Source: Kryptolebias marmoratus (taxonomy: Eukaryota; Chordata; Actinopteri; Cyprinodontiformes; Rivulidae). Taken from it: a stretch of DNA of 64,000 nt. The stretch spans positions 14,728,562 to 14,792,561 of the forward strand of contig NC_051453.1 of the NCBI RefSeq assembly GCF_001649575.2, given 5' to 3'. Shown piece after piece: positions 63,301-64,000 of the stretch (position 1 is its first letter; each line of letters opens with the position of its first letter). The translations under genes were made by a program, and so were the position numbers. The notes under the pieces are model-generated. The model ran no database searches. It was not told where the DNA came from and worked only from the letters and a program-made list of their open reading frames with translations.

Positions 63301-63837
63301 TGTTATGATATTCTGAGTTCTGAAACAATATGCTAAAAATATATATATTTTTTTTTTTGTTTGTTTTGGAGATACATTGTACTTCATTGTCAAACTGGTG
63401 CCAACAATTCCCCCAGTCTAACAGGAAATGTATTGGTTCTGGGTAATAGGAGATAATGTAGCCTTCTTCTGCAGCGGTTACTTAGAAAGGGCAATGGGTT
63501 AGCTGCTGGTAAAATGTAACGGAAACTGAATTAAATTAAATTCTTCTCAGGAATACGGCTATTTTACATATTTCAATCTAGAAAATGTTGAGTGCACCTC
63601 AAGTCATTGACATTTACATGCCACATTTTCTGTTTTATAACTTTTAACCTCTCTGAAATTATTGTGATCTCATTAGGTCAACACCTAACATCACATGGGT
63701 TCTTAAAATGTAATGCAATTTACTTCTAATGTCACTTTGAGCCATGTCATTGAAAGCAGAAGCTAAGCTACTTAAATTTAACCTATTTGAAGCTTTTACA
63801 CAAGTAATGTCTTTTTTTTTGTTTGTTTTGCTTTCAG

Positions 63838-63890
63838 GTGAGGAACAAAATGCAAAATATAAACCTCCAAATTACCCACGACGCTAAAGA
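63838..63890 (+). CDS. polrmt: polrmt exon 17 (specificity-loop region)
   Basis: 53 nt, residues 1191-1207 plus two bases. Reads VRNKMQNINLQITHDAK. By position this is the specificity loop, which reads promoter DNA in T7-family polymerases (about residues 1086-1106 in human). Acceptor 'gctttcag', donor GTAAGT at 63891, phase 2. The remaining roughly 110 residues, including the motif with the second catalytic Asp, must lie in exons beyond the window. Confidence 0.88.
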
Positions 63891-64000
63891 GTAAGTCTTC
63901 AAGTAGATTTTTCTCTTCACTTCTTCACTTTTATATTCCATCGCTGACTTTATGGATGTAGTACTCTTTATTTTTATGTATGTACTCTTTCTTTGCTTAT
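63891..64000 (+). other. polrmt: start of polrmt intron 17
   Basis: Begins GTAAGT; the window ends inside it. Confidence 0.85.

Larger units (their letters stand above)
55622..63837 (+). other. polrmt: polrmt intron 16
   Basis: 8216 bp, phase 0, the longest complete intron of polrmt. It contains an overlapping double hairpin (59002-59042) and a dispersed repeat (about 59735-60390). Less AT-rich islands lie near 57700-58140, 58620-58870, 59050-59570 and 61150-61390. No nested gene is supported on either strand. Confidence 0.8.
30477..63890 (+). other. polrmt: polrmt gene: DNA-directed RNA polymerase, mitochondrial (3' end outside window)
   Basis: POLRMT is the single-subunit, phage T7-like RNA polymerase that transcribes mitochondrial DNA with TFAM and TFB2M and also makes replication primers. 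I rebuilt 17 coding exons joined by GT-AG introns with matching phases, giving about 1207 residues. In order: mitochondrial presequence (1 to about 45), Lys/Ser-rich linker (about 179-262), PPR-like region (about 308-420), N-terminal domain, then the polymerase domain from about 720. MDFRGR is at 901-906. Catalytic Asp of motif A is at 1023, Lys 1092 and Tyr 1100 of motif B; these correspond to human D922, K991 and Y999. The second catalytic Asp (human D1151) and the C-terminus lie past the right edge. No stop or frameshift was met in any exon. Human POLRMT has about 1230 residues; this one would be nearer 1320, mainly from a longer N-terminal linker. Residue numbers include the tentative microexon. 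Confidence 0.96.

Noticed and set aside
1..64000. tRNA, rRNA, microRNA or CRISPR-like arrays
   Set aside because: Only tRNA-like SINE heads were seen, and these lack a complete cloverleaf. No regularly spaced repeats were found.

Overview
This is vertebrate, almost certainly teleost fish, nuclear DNA. It is AT-rich and intron-dominated, with short GT-AG exons, long microsatellites, tRNA-derived SINEs, decayed Tc1/mariner transposons and small foldback elements of kinds common in fish. There are no operons, bacterial signals or CRISPR arrays. Only two genes can be supported, both on the + strand: the last two coding exons of fgf22 (16872-18540) and most of polrmt, the mitochondrial RNA polymerase (30477-63890, running off the right edge). 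FGF22 and POLRMT are also neighbours in human, which supports both names.

Layout. 1-16871 is read as intron 1 of fgf22; no first coding exon with a signal peptide and FGF N-terminus was found, so it probably lies left of the window. This stretch holds an old SINE-like copy, a Tc1-like relic split by a long TA repeat, and several less AT-rich islands that may be regulatory. fgf22 exons 2 and 3 are separated by a 1.4 kb intron carrying a foldback MITE. 18541 to about 20890 is probably 3' UTR plus flank. 20891-30300 is intergenic, with a Tc1-derived MITE, a strong G-quadruplex candidate and a TGACAGTCA inverted-repeat element in a less AT-rich block. The polrmt promoter (about 30300-30476) lacks a clear TATA box and has a YY1-type motif.

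polrmt was rebuilt as 17 coding exons, including one tentative 33-nt microexon. They encode about 1207 residues: mitochondrial presequence, Lys/Ser-rich linker, PPR-like region, N-terminal domain and most of the T7-like polymerase domain. Catalytic motif A (first Asp) and motif B (Lys...Tyr) are present. The motif with the second catalytic Asp and the C-terminus lie beyond position 64000. All introns from exon 5 to exon 17 are phase 0.

The two genes have unrelated jobs, one a secreted growth factor and the other mitochondrial transcription. Their link is chromosomal position. I found no new multi-gene system. The most interesting points are the fgf22/polrmt orientation, the possible microexon, a pair of inverted 346-bp SINE copies inside one polrmt intron, the foldback MITE, an overlapping double hairpin, and the candidate regulatory islands.
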